Shown: positions 35,722-44,019 of the stretch, in pieces | Layout of the letters: every line of letters begins with the position of its first letter | Position numbering within the stretch: the first letter of the stretch is position 1 | NCBI RefSeq assembly: GCF_008704555.1 | Contig: NZ_CP023702.1 | Coordinates: 4,812,001-4,876,000, forward strand | DNA: 64,000 nt | Source of the DNA: Streptomyces nitrosporeus | Lineage (GTDB): Bacteria; Actinomycetota; Actinomycetes; Streptomycetales; Streptomycetaceae | Reading direction: 5' to 3' | Translations under genes and position numbers: made by a program | Notes under the pieces: model-generated | Database searches by the model: none | What the model was told of the DNA's origin: nothing | Seen by the model: only the letters and a program-made list of their open reading frames with translations

Positions 35722-35737
35722 AGTGGTTGAGACCACT
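35722..35737 (+). promoter_or_regulatory. DasR-type operator (dre)
   Basis: AGTGGTTGAGACCACT is a near match to the dre consensus ACTGGTCTAGACCACT and has perfect AGTGGT/ACCACT half-sites. It lies 95 bases upstream of the sugar-binding lipoprotein start. DasR is the GntR-family N-acetylglucosamine-responsive repressor of Streptomyces, so the transporter/hexosaminidase operon is predicted to be induced by aminosugar phosphates. Confidence 0.8.
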
Positions 35738-35792
35738 TGTCGGCACCGGAACACACCCTTACGCTCCTGCCAGTTGTGCAGAACGAAACGAG

Positions 35793-35811
35793 CGTTGCGT
35801 ATGGTGCAACG
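35793..35811. promoter_or_regulatory. Second inverted repeat at the sugar transporter promoter
   Basis: CGTTGC-GTATGGT-GCAACG has 6-bp arms and a 7-base centre and overlaps a likely -10 hexamer (TATGGT, 35800-35805). It lies 21 bases before the ATG. It could be an operator for a second, LacI- or ROK-type regulator. Confidence 0.45.
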
Positions 35812-35832
35812 ACTGACCGGTAAGGGTTCCGG

Positions 35833-37137
35833 ATGAAGTTCTCTGCCCGAATAGCCGCCCCCGCCGCCGCCCTGGTGCTGGCCGGCCTCACCGCCACCGC
35901 CTGCGCGCCCCAGACCTCCGACACCGGCGCCACCTCGGACGAGAAGAGCGGGACGCTGCGCGTCTGGCTCTTCCAGGAGGTCGGCAACAAGCCCAAGGAG
36001 AAGGTCGTGAACGCGGCCGTCGCCGACTTCGAGAAGGCGCATGAAGGGGCGGAGGTCGAGGTCGAGTACATCCCCGTCGACACCCGGGCGCAGCGGATCA
36101 AGGCAGCCTTCAACGACCCCAAGAGCGCCCCCGACCTGATCGAGTACGGCAACACCGACACCGCCGGCTACGTGAAGGACGGCGGACTCGCCGACATCAG
36201 CGAGGAGTTCGCCGCCTGGGACGAGGCGAAGGACACCGACCCCGCCGCCGAGCAGTCCGTGACGGTCGGCGGCAAGGTCTACGGCGCCCCGCTCTTCGTC
36301 GGCGTCCGCGCGCTGTACTACCGCACCGACGTCTTCGAGGAGCTCGGCATCGAGCCGCCCGCCTCCCAGGACGAGCTGATCACCACCGCGAAGAAGATCC
36401 GCGAGAAGAAGCCCGACCTCTACGGCCTCGCCGTCGGCGGCGCCTACACCTACGGCGCCATGCCCTTCATCTGGGCGCACGGCGGTGAACTGGCCGACGA
36501 GACCGGGGTGACCTACAAGTCGGCCATCAACAGCGACAAGGCGCGCAAGGGCATCGAGGCATACACCTCGCTCTTCGGCGAGGACAACTGCCCCGCCGAC
36601 AAGTGCGCGGCCATGGGCGGCAACGCCACCGTCACCGCCTTCGCCTCCGGCAAGGCCGCCATGGCGATCGGCGGCGACTTCAGCCACGCCGCCGTCGAGG
36701 CCGGCGCCGTCAAGGGCAAGTACGCGGTCGTCCCGCTGCCCGGTGTGGAGAAGGGCTCGATCGCCCCGGCCTTCGCGGGCGGGAACAACATCGGCGTCCT
36801 GAAGAGCAGCTCGCACCGCACCCTGGCCGTCGACCTGATGAAGTCGCTCACCGGCAAGAAGGCCCAGGCCGAGATGTTCGACGCGATGGGCTTCCTGCCC
36901 ACCTACACCGATGTACGGGCCACCGTCGCGGAGAAGGAACCCTTCGTGGAGCCCTTCGTCAACACGCTCGGCGCGGGAGCCAAGTTCGTCCCCGCCTCCC
37001 CGGCCTGGGGGCAGATCGACGCCTCGCTGATCCTCCCGACGATGTTCCAGGAGATCGCCGGCGGCCGTAAGGACGTCGCCACCGCCTCGGACGACGCGGC
37101 GAAGAAGATGGACGCGGCGTTCGCCGAAGCGGGCTGA
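35833..37137 (+). CDS. Sugar ABC transporter substrate-binding lipoprotein
   Basis: The 434-residue precursor has a lipoprotein signal peptide (MKFSARIAAPAAALVLAGLTATAC; cysteine 24). The mature protein is a family 1 extracellular solute-binding protein: TLRVWLFQEVGNKPKEKVVNAAV, FVGVRALYYRTDVFEELGIEPP, AMAIGGDFSH. It captures an oligosaccharide outside the cell and hands it to the two permeases encoded next. The dre site and the GH20 gene in the operon point to N-acetylglucosamine or chitobiose-type ligands. AAGGG precedes the ATG. Confidence 0.92.
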   Translation: MKFSARIAAPAAALVLAGLTATACAPQTSDTGATSDEKSGTLRVWLFQEVGNKPKEKVVNAAVADFEKAHEGAEVEVEYIPVDTRAQRIKAAFNDPKSAPDLIEYGNTDTAGYVKDGGLADISEEFAAWDEAKDTDPAAEQSVTVGGKVYGAPLFVGVRALYYRTDVFEELGIEPPASQDELITTAKKIREKKPDLYGLAVGGAYTYGAMPFIWAHGGELADETGVTYKSAINSDKARKGIEAYTSLFGEDNCPADKCAAMGGNATVTAFASGKAAMAIGGDFSHAAVEAGAVKGKYAVVPLPGVEKGSIAPAFAGGNNIGVLKSSSHRTLAVDLMKSLTGKKAQAEMFDAMGFLPTYTDVRATVAEKEPFVEPFVNTLGAGAKFVPASPAWGQIDASLILPTMFQEIAGGRKDVATASDDAAKKMDAAFAEAG

Positions 37138-37139
37138 CG

Positions 37140-38120
37140 ATGACCGCGGACACGACGGCGTACAAGACCGAAGGACCGGGTGCCGCCGCCCGGAGGGGCG
37201 GCGGACCGGCCCGCCCGCCACGGCGCCGCCCGGCGTCCTCCACCCGGCGCCCGGGATGGACCCCCTGGCTCTACCTGCTGCCCGCGCTGGTCCTGCTCGG
37301 CGGGCTCCTCGTCTACCCGATCTACCAACTGGGCCTGATCTCCTTCCTGGAGTACACCCAGGCCCAGGTCAGCGGCGGCGAACCGACCACCTTCCAGGGG
37401 TTCGGCAACTACGCGACGCTCTTCGGCGACAGCCAGTTCTGGCAGGTGCTCCTGGCCACGGTGCTCTTCGCCGCCGCCTGCGTCGTGGCCACCCTGCTGG
37501 TCGGCTGCGCCCTGGCGGTCCTGCTCACCCGCGTCCGGGCCCTGCCCCGGCTCGCCCTGATGATGGCCGCGCTGGGCGCCTGGGCGACCCCGGCGATCAC
37601 CGGCTCCACCGTCTGGGTCTTCCTCTTCGACCCGGACTTCGGCCCCGTCAACAAGGTGCTCGGACTCGGCGACTTCTCCTGGACGTACGGCCGCTACAGC
37701 GCCTTCGCACTGGTCCTGCTCGAAGTGCTCTGGTGCTCCTTCCCGTTCGTGATGGTGACCGTGTACGCCGGTATCCGGGCCATCCCCGCCGAGGTGCTGG
37801 AGGCCGCCTCGCTGGACGGCGCCTCGCAGTGGCGGACCTGGCGCTCGGTCACGGCCCCGATGCTCCGGCCCATCCTGGTCGTCGTCACCATCCAGTCGAT
37901 CATCTGGGACTTCAAGGTCTTCACCCAGATCTACGTCATGACCAACGGAGGCGGCATCGCCGGCCAGAACCTGGTGCTCAACGTGTACGCCTACCAGAAG
38001 GCGTTCGCCTCCTCGCAGTACAGCCTCGGGTCGGCGATCGGTGTCGTGATGCTGGTGATCCTGCTGGCCGTCACCCTCGTCTACCTGCGCCTGATGCGAC
38101 GGCAGGGGGAGGAACTGTGA
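37140..38120 (+). CDS. Sugar ABC transporter permease (MalF-like)
   Basis: The 326-residue protein starts with a basic, disordered stretch of about 40 residues and then has six to seven transmembrane helices. The EAA loop that docks the ATPase is AIPAEVLEAASLDGASQWRTWRSVTAPMLRP. It starts two bases after the binding-protein stop and overlaps the next permease by four bases (GTGA). No ATPase gene is in the operon; in Streptomyces the shared ATPase MsiK serves such importers. Confidence 0.93.
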   Translation: MTADTTAYKTEGPGAAARRGGGPARPPRRRPASSTRRPGWTPWLYLLPALVLLGGLLVYPIYQLGLISFLEYTQAQVSGGEPTTFQGFGNYATLFGDSQFWQVLLATVLFAAACVVATLLVGCALAVLLTRVRALPRLALMMAALGAWATPAITGSTVWVFLFDPDFGPVNKVLGLGDFSWTYGRYSAFALVLLEVLWCSFPFVMVTVYAGIRAIPAEVLEAASLDGASQWRTWRSVTAPMLRPILVVVTIQSIIWDFKVFTQIYVMTNGGGIAGQNLVLNVYAYQKAFASSQYSLGSAIGVVMLVILLAVTLVYLRLMRRQGEEL

Positions 38121-38965
38121 CCACCCGCACGCTCCTGCGCGTCCGCCGGCCCGGCAGACTGGCGGCCGAGGCCGCCGCACTCGTCATCGCCGCCGCGGTC
38201 GCCTTCCCGCTCTACTGGATGCTGCTCTCCGCCTTCAAGCCGGCGGGCGAGATCCAGTCCACCGAAGCGCGCCCCTGGACCCTGGCCCCGTCACTCGACT
38301 CCTTCCGCCGGGTCTTCGAACAACAGGAATTCGGACGCTACTTCGTCAACAGCCTGATCGTCGCCGGGAGCGTGGTCGTCGCCTCCGCGCTGATCGCCTT
38401 CCTCGCGGCGACGGCCGTGACCCGGTTCCGCTTCCGGTTCCGCACCACGCTGCTCATCATGTTCCTGGTGGCGCAGATGGTGCCCGTCGAGGCCCTGGCC
38501 ATCCCGCTGTTCTTCCTCATGCGGGACATGGGACAGCTGAACACCCTCGGCGCGCTGATCCTGCCCCACCTGGCCTTCTCGCTGCCGTTCGCCATCTGGA
38601 TGCTGCGCGGCTTCGTGAAGGCCGTCCCCGAGGCGCTGGAGGAGGCCGCCTACATCGACGGCGCGAGCCGCACCCGGTTCCTGTGGCAGATCCTCTTCCC
38701 GCTCGTCCTCCCCGGCCTCGTCGCGACCAGCGTCTTCTCCTTCATCTCCACCTGGAACGACTTCCTGTTCGCGAAGTCGTTCATCATCAGCGACACCTCC
38801 CAGTCGACGCTCCCCATGGCGCTGCTGGTCTTCTTCAAACCCGACGAGAACGACTGGGGGGGAATCATGGCGGCCTCGACCGTGATGACCGTCCCCGTCC
38901 TGGTGTTCTTCGTACTCGTACAGCGCCGCCTGGTCTCCGGACTGGGCGGGGCGGTAAAGGACTGA
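38117..38965 (+). CDS. Sugar ABC transporter permease (MalG-like)
   Basis: The 282-residue protein has six hydrophobic helices and an EAA loop, AVPEALEEAAYIDGASRTRFLWQILFPLVLPG. It is the second half of the membrane channel with the preceding permease. The GTG start is coupled to the upstream stop. The following hexosaminidase gene starts one base after its stop, so all four genes form one transcript. Confidence 0.93.
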   Translation: MTTRTLLRVRRPGRLAAEAAALVIAAAVAFPLYWMLLSAFKPAGEIQSTEARPWTLAPSLDSFRRVFEQQEFGRYFVNSLIVAGSVVVASALIAFLAATAVTRFRFRFRTTLLIMFLVAQMVPVEALAIPLFFLMRDMGQLNTLGALILPHLAFSLPFAIWMLRGFVKAVPEALEEAAYIDGASRTRFLWQILFPLVLPGLVATSVFSFISTWNDFLFAKSFIISDTSQSTLPMALLVFFKPDENDWGGIMAASTVMTVPVLVFFVLVQRRLVSGLGGAVKD

Positions 38966-38966
38966 C

Positions 38967-40622
38967 GTGCACAACCTCGTTCCCGCACCCCTGCGCACCG
39001 GCGGAAAGGCGACGGGCGCCTTCCTCCCGGACCACGCCACCACCATCACCGCCCATCCCGGCACCGAGGGCACGGAGCGCTGGCTGCGCACGGTCCTCCA
39101 GGCGGCCTTCGGCCTGCCGCTGCACCCCGCCCGGCTCCCCGCACAGGACCCCGGCACCGGCGGCGCCGGGAACACCGTCGAGCTGCGCATCGACCCCGCG
39201 CTGGAGCCCGAGGGCTACCGGCTGAGCGTGGACGCGGCACGGGGCGCCACCCTCACCGGAGGCAGCGCGGCCGGGGTGTTCTGGGCAGCGCAGACACTCC
39301 GCCAGCTCCTCGGACCCCGGGCGTACCGGCGCGCCCCCCTCGGCGACGGCCCCCGCCCGGGCATCGACGCCGTCGAGATCGAGGACGGCCCGCGCTTCGC
39401 CTGGCGCGGCCTGATGCTCGACGTGGCACGGCACTTCATGCCCAAGGAGGACGTGCTGCGCTACCTCGACCTGCTCGCCGCCCACAAGCTGAACGTCTTC
39501 CACTTCCACCTCACCGACGACCAGGGCTGGCGCATCGAGATCAAGCGCTACCCCCTCCTCACCGAGAAGGCATCCTGGCGCGCCCGCACCAAATACGGCC
39601 ACCGGGACTCCGAACTCTGGGACGAGACCCCGTACGGCGGCTTCTACACCCAGGACGACATCCGCGAGATCGTCGCCTACGCCGCCGAACGGCATATCCG
39701 GGTCGTCCCCGAGATCGACATCCCGGGGCACTCGCAGGCGGCGATCAGCGCGTACCCCGAACTCGGCAACACCGACGTCATCGACACCTCCGCCCTTTCC
39801 GTGTGGGACACCTGGGGCATCAACCCGAACGTACTCGCCCCCACCGACAACACCCTGCGCTTCTTCGAAGGCGTCTTCGAGGAGGTGCTCGGCCTCTTCC
39901 CCGCGGAGACCTCGCCGTTCATCCACGTCGGCGGTGACGAATGCCTCAAGGACCAGTGGCGGGAGTCCCCGGCGGCCCAGGCCCGGATCGCCGAACTCGG
40001 CCTGGGGGACGAGGAGGGGCTCCAGTCCTGGTTCATCCGGCACTTCGACACCTGGCTCACCGCCCGCGGACGCCGGCTGATCGGCTGGGACGAGATCCTG
40101 GAGGGCGGACTCGCCGAGGGCGCCGCGGTCTCCTCGTGGCGGGGCTACGCGGGCGGCGTCGCCGCCGCGGAGGCCGGCCACGACGTGGTGATGTGCCCCG
40201 AGCAGCAGGTCTACCTGGACCACCGCCAGGACGGCGGCCCCGACGAGCCGATGCCCATCGGATACGTACGCACCCTGGAGGACGTCTACCGCTTCGAACC
40301 CGTGCCCCCGGGGCTGTCCGAGGAGGCGGCCCGGCACATCATCGGCACCCAGGCCAACGTCTGGTCCGAGGTCATGCAGAACCGGGCCCGCGTCGACTAC
40401 CAGGTCTTCCCGCGGCTGGCGGCCTTCGCCGAGGTCGCCTGGTCCGCCCTCCCGGCGCCCGGTGCCCGGGACTTCGCCGGCTTCGAACGCCGTATGGAGG
40501 AGCACTACGCGCGCCTCGACGCCCTGGGCGTCGCCTACCGCCCGCCGGCCGGACCGCACCCGTGGCAACGGCGGCCCGGCATCGTCGGTCGCCCGATCGA
40601 GGGACCGCCGCCGACCGTGTGA
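38967..40622 (+). CDS. Beta-N-acetylhexosaminidase (GH20)
   Basis: The 551-residue enzyme has an N-terminal alpha/beta GH20b domain (about 10-145) and a TIM barrel with FHFHLTDDQGWRIEI, PEIDIPGHSQAAISAYPELG and the catalytic pair HVGGDECLKDQW (Asp-Glu). GH20 enzymes release terminal GlcNAc or GalNAc by substrate-assisted catalysis. No signal peptide is visible, so it probably acts inside the cell on imported chito-oligosaccharides, fitting its place at the end of the importer operon. The GTG start is one base after the permease stop. Confidence 0.94.
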   Translation: MHNLVPAPLRTGGKATGAFLPDHATTITAHPGTEGTERWLRTVLQAAFGLPLHPARLPAQDPGTGGAGNTVELRIDPALEPEGYRLSVDAARGATLTGGSAAGVFWAAQTLRQLLGPRAYRRAPLGDGPRPGIDAVEIEDGPRFAWRGLMLDVARHFMPKEDVLRYLDLLAAHKLNVFHFHLTDDQGWRIEIKRYPLLTEKASWRARTKYGHRDSELWDETPYGGFYTQDDIREIVAYAAERHIRVVPEIDIPGHSQAAISAYPELGNTDVIDTSALSVWDTWGINPNVLAPTDNTLRFFEGVFEEVLGLFPAETSPFIHVGGDECLKDQWRESPAAQARIAELGLGDEEGLQSWFIRHFDTWLTARGRRLIGWDEILEGGLAEGAAVSSWRGYAGGVAAAEAGHDVVMCPEQQVYLDHRQDGGPDEPMPIGYVRTLEDVYRFEPVPPGLSEEAARHIIGTQANVWSEVMQNRARVDYQVFPRLAAFAEVAWSALPAPGARDFAGFERRMEEHYARLDALGVAYRPPAGPHPWQRRPGIVGRPIEGPPPTV

Positions 40623-40715
40623 ACCCCGTCCGGGCCCTGCGGTGCGTGAAGTGAACAAGTCATACCAACCAGCTGAAGCACGGCAAATCGTGCGGGGGGC
40701 AGAAGACCTCTGAAA

Positions 40716-40729
40716 GGTGATTTATCACC
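40716..40729. promoter_or_regulatory. Palindrome upstream of the molybdenum hydroxylase operon
   Basis: GGTGATTTATCACC has perfect 5-bp arms and a 4-base centre, in the 249-base gap before the FAD-subunit gene. It may be the operator of this operon; no regulator gene is adjacent. Confidence 0.45.
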
Positions 40730-40871
40730 AGGTCAGGGGTGGAAGCACCCTTCGTGGACCCTCGCGTCGGTCCGCCCCGAAGATGTGCCAGAGTTGCCAC
40801 GTCCCGGCCGTGAGCACGTACCGTACGGCGGACAGGCGGGACTGCCGGGACACCGGGAAGGGGCAGCTGGG

Positions 40872-41768
40872 TTGACCACGCACGCACCGCAGGCGACGCA
40901 GTCGGTGACGCTGCCGGCCTCGCTCGACGAGGCCGTGGCGGCTCTCGGCGCCATGCCTGCCGCCGTTCCCGTAGCCGGGGGTACGGACCTCATGGCGGCC
41001 GTCAACAAGGGCCTGCTGCGGCCCTCGGGACTGGTCGGCCTGAGCCGGATCAGCGAGCTGCGGGGCTGGCACTACCAGGACGGCCACGCCCTGCTCGGGG
41101 CGGGGCTCACCCACGCACGCATGGGGCGGCCCGACTTCGCCGCCCTGATCCCCGCGCTCGCCGCCTCCGCGCGCGCCGCGGGGCCGCCGCAGATCCGTAA
41201 CGCGGGGACACTCGGCGGCAACATCGCGACCGCCGCCCCGACCGGCGACACCCTGCCGGTGCTGGCCGCCCTGGAGGCCGACCTCGTCGTCGCCGGGCCC
41301 GGGGGCGCCCGCCGCGAGCTCCCGGTCTCCCACCTGCTGGCGGGCCGCGCGATGCTGGAGCCCGCGGAGCTGATCGGCTTCGTCCGGGTGCCGCTGCTGC
41401 ACGCCCCGCAGGTCTTCCTCAAGGCGACCGGCCGCACCGGCCCCGGCCGTGCCACGGCCTCGGTCGCGGTCGTCCTGGACCCGGCGCGGCGCGGGGTGCG
41501 CTGTGCGGTCGGCGCGATCGCCCCGATGCCGCTGCGGCCCCTGGAGGCGGAACGCTGGATCGCCTCACTGATCGACTGGGACGGCGAGCGGGGCCTGGCT
41601 CCCGACGCGCTGGCCGCCTTCGGCGAGTACGTCGCCGCGGCCTGCATCCCGGACCAGGCACCACCGGACGACGGAGGGCAGGCACCGCCGCTGTCCCCGG
41701 CCGTCCTCCACCTGCGGCGCACGGTCGCCGCACTGGCCCGACGCGCGCTGGGGAGGGCACTGTCGTGA
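40872..41768 (+). CDS. Molybdenum hydroxylase FAD-binding subunit (CoxM/XdhB-like)
   Basis: The 298-residue medium subunit has the FAD-binding loops PVAGGTDLMAAVNKG and IRNAGTLGGNIATAAPTGDTLPVLAALEADL. It passes electrons from the Fe-S subunit to the final acceptor. A TTG start is proposed (LTTHAPQATQSVTLPASLDEAV), with AAGGGG eight bases upstream; a longer frame from GTG 40785 is possible. It overlaps the Fe-S subunit gene by four bases. Confidence 0.88.
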   Translation: MTTHAPQATQSVTLPASLDEAVAALGAMPAAVPVAGGTDLMAAVNKGLLRPSGLVGLSRISELRGWHYQDGHALLGAGLTHARMGRPDFAALIPALAASARAAGPPQIRNAGTLGGNIATAAPTGDTLPVLAALEADLVVAGPGGARRELPVSHLLAGRAMLEPAELIGFVRVPLLHAPQVFLKATGRTGPGRATASVAVVLDPARRGVRCAVGAIAPMPLRPLEAERWIASLIDWDGERGLAPDALAAFGEYVAAACIPDQAPPDDGGQAPPLSPAVLHLRRTVAALARRALGRALS

Positions 41769-43777
41769 GCAATGAGGAGAACCCCGGGGGGCAGTCCGGG
41801 CAGCCCGGCCCCTACGGCGGCTGGCAGCCGACCCCGCAGGGCGGCGAGTACGACGACGGCGCGACCGCCTTCGTCCACATCGACCCCGACGAACTCGCCG
41901 GCCTGGGCAACGGGAACGACCCGCTGGCGGCGCCCGGCCACGGCTACGTACCGCCCATGATCCTTCCGCTGACCCCGGCGGCCGGTCTCGACCCGGCCGT
42001 CACGGGCAGCTGGGTCGTGCAGACGCAGAGCGGCCGGCAGGACCACCGGGAGCAGGCCGGCGGGGAGACCCCCGGCGCGGTGCACTGGCCGGACCCGAAC
42101 CAGCAGGCGGAGTACGGGCAGCAGCCCTACCAGGACGCCTACCGGGACCCGTTCGCGGACGGGTACCAGGACATCGGCCAGGACGCCCCTGCGGACACCT
42201 CCGGGCCGTACGGGCGGACCTCGTCCACGACGGCCCGGTGGGACTTCGACGGGGCGGCCCCGGCGCCCGCCGCCGGCCACGCGGACCCCGCCCACCACAC
42301 CCCCGGGGGAGAGCCGGACCACCTGGGGTACGACCACGGCGGGCAGGACCGTACGGCGCACGAGGGCACGTCACACGAAGGCGCGGCGTACGAAGGCGTG
42401 GCGTACGAAGGCGCGGCCTACGAGGACGCGGTGCGCGAGGACGCGGAACGCCCCGGGCACACCGGGCACACCGGGCAGTGGACGATCCCGGTGGCCGACG
42501 GTGATCTCCCGGAGGAGTCCGGCGAGTTCGCCGCCTCCTCGGTCACGTCCTCCTGGTACGCCTCCACGCCCCCGGCGACGCTCCCCGGCGGCGCCCCGGC
42601 GCCGTGGGCGGTCCCCGAGCCCGCCCAGGAGGGCGCCCCGGACGCCACGGCACCCCAGGACCCCTCCGAGGCCGCCGCGTTCCCCGGTCCGGACGGTGAC
42701 ACGGAGGAACCCCCCGCGTCCGACGGCCCGGAAGCGGTGCGGCCGGAGGAACTCCCCGGACCGGCCGGACACTTCGAGCCGTCCGTCTCTCCCGGGCCGT
42801 CCGAGCCGTCCGAACGGTACGGAGAGCCCGAAGCGCCTGGAACACCCGGAGCGCCCGGAACACCTGAGGAGTCCGGCCTGCCGGTGGCGCCCGCCCCCGG
42901 CGGCGAGGAGCCCCCCGCCACCGGCCCGGCCCCCGGACCGGTCCCGGAACCCGCGCGGGAGCAGACCCCGGACCCCGACCGGACCCCGGACCCCGTGGAG
43001 GCCCCAGGCCCCGTGGAGGCACCGGATCCTGTGGAGGCCCCGTCCCCCGTGGAGGACCGGAGCCACCCGCACGCCCCGGCCCACCCGCACGCCCCGGAGG
43101 AACCGGCCGGCGCCGGCGCTCCCGCCCCCGCCCCCGCCCCCGGTCCCGACGAGCTCGCCGGGACCGGCGAGGAGCCCGGCGCCGTCCTCACCGTGCCCAG
43201 CGAGCACCCCGCCGCCTCGTACGTCCTGCGGGTGAACGGCGTGGACCGCCCCGTCACCGACGCCTGGATCGGCGAGTCCCTGCTGTATGTGCTCCGGGAA
43301 CGGCTCGGCCTCGCGGGCGCCAAGGACGGCTGCTCGCAGGGCGAGTGCGGTGCGTGCAACGTCCAGGTGGACGGCCGCCTGGTGGCCTCGTGCCTCGTCC
43401 CCGCGGCCACCACCGCGGGCAGCGAGGTCCGTACGGTCGAGGGCCTGGCCCAGGACGGCGAGCCCTCCGACATCCAGCGGGCGCTGGCCCGGTGCGGGGC
43501 CGTCCAGTGCGGCTTCTGCATCCCGGGCATGGCCATGACCGTCCACGACCTGCTGGAGGGCAACCACGCCCCGAGCGAGCTGGAGACGCGCCAGGCGCTC
43601 TGCGGCAACCTCTGCCGCTGCTCCGGCTACCGGGGTGTGCTCGACGCCGTGCGCGAGGTCGTCGCGGGCCGGGAGACCGCCGCCGCGGACGAGGACGGGC
43701 TCCGCATCCCGCACCAGGCGCCGCCCGGGGCGGGCGGTGTCCAGGCCGCCGAGCCGCATGAGGGAGACGCCCGGTGA
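41765..43777 (+). CDS. Molybdenum hydroxylase [2Fe-2S] subunit with very long disordered N-terminal extension
   Basis: The protein has 670 residues, though the family is usually 150-200. Only residues about 490-645 form the catalytic part: a plant-type ferredoxin domain (DGCSQGECGACN ... ASC) and the helical second cluster domain (CGAVQCGFC, CGNLCRCSGY). All eight cluster cysteines are present. Residues 1-490 are Pro/Glu/Gly/Ala-rich, acidic and without predicted fold, with EGAAYEGVAYEGAAYE-type repeats. Such an extension is unusual and may tether, localise or protect the complex. It is translationally coupled on both sides. Confidence 0.92.
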   Translation: MSNEENPGGQSGQPGPYGGWQPTPQGGEYDDGATAFVHIDPDELAGLGNGNDPLAAPGHGYVPPMILPLTPAAGLDPAVTGSWVVQTQSGRQDHREQAGGETPGAVHWPDPNQQAEYGQQPYQDAYRDPFADGYQDIGQDAPADTSGPYGRTSSTTARWDFDGAAPAPAAGHADPAHHTPGGEPDHLGYDHGGQDRTAHEGTSHEGAAYEGVAYEGAAYEDAVREDAERPGHTGHTGQWTIPVADGDLPEESGEFAASSVTSSWYASTPPATLPGGAPAPWAVPEPAQEGAPDATAPQDPSEAAAFPGPDGDTEEPPASDGPEAVRPEELPGPAGHFEPSVSPGPSEPSERYGEPEAPGTPGAPGTPEESGLPVAPAPGGEEPPATGPAPGPVPEPAREQTPDPDRTPDPVEAPGPVEAPDPVEAPSPVEDRSHPHAPAHPHAPEEPAGAGAPAPAPAPGPDELAGTGEEPGAVLTVPSEHPAASYVLRVNGVDRPVTDAWIGESLLYVLRERLGLAGAKDGCSQGECGACNVQVDGRLVASCLVPAATTAGSEVRTVEGLAQDGEPSDIQRALARCGAVQCGFCIPGMAMTVHDLLEGNHAPSELETRQALCGNLCRCSGYRGVLDAVREVVAGRETAAADEDGLRIPHQAPPGAGGVQAAEPHEGDAR

Positions 43778-44019
43778 GAAGCTGTGCTCCGCCCCTCTCC
43801 CGGGGCCGGGGGGCCCGGCACCGCCGTCTCCGGCCGCCGGCGCTCCGCGCCGGCTCCCCCCTCAGCCCCGGCCCCGACGCCACCGGCCCTTCCGGCCTGT
43901 CCCGGGACGGGGCCGGACCACGGCTCCCGGGAACCGCGTCCTGCGCACCACCCGTCACCCGTACCACCGACGACATCAGCTGCACCCGCAGCGGGGCGAA
44001 CGACAAGGAGGCGGCGTGA
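43774..44019 (+). CDS. Possible 81-residue protein tiled between Fe-S and Mo subunit genes
   Basis: A GTG start overlaps the Fe-S subunit stop by four bases. The stop at 44017-44019 overlaps the GTG of the Mo subunit by four bases, so the frame tiles exactly between them. Third positions are about 85% G/C. The product (MRSCAPPLSRGRGARHRRLRP...) is Arg/Pro-rich with no recognisable domain, typical of chance frames. It may serve only for translational coupling, or it may be spurious. Confidence 0.35.
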   Translation: MRSCAPPLSRGRGARHRRLRPPALRAGSPLSPGPDATGPSGLSRDGAGPRLPGTASCAPPVTRTTDDISCTRSGANDKEAA

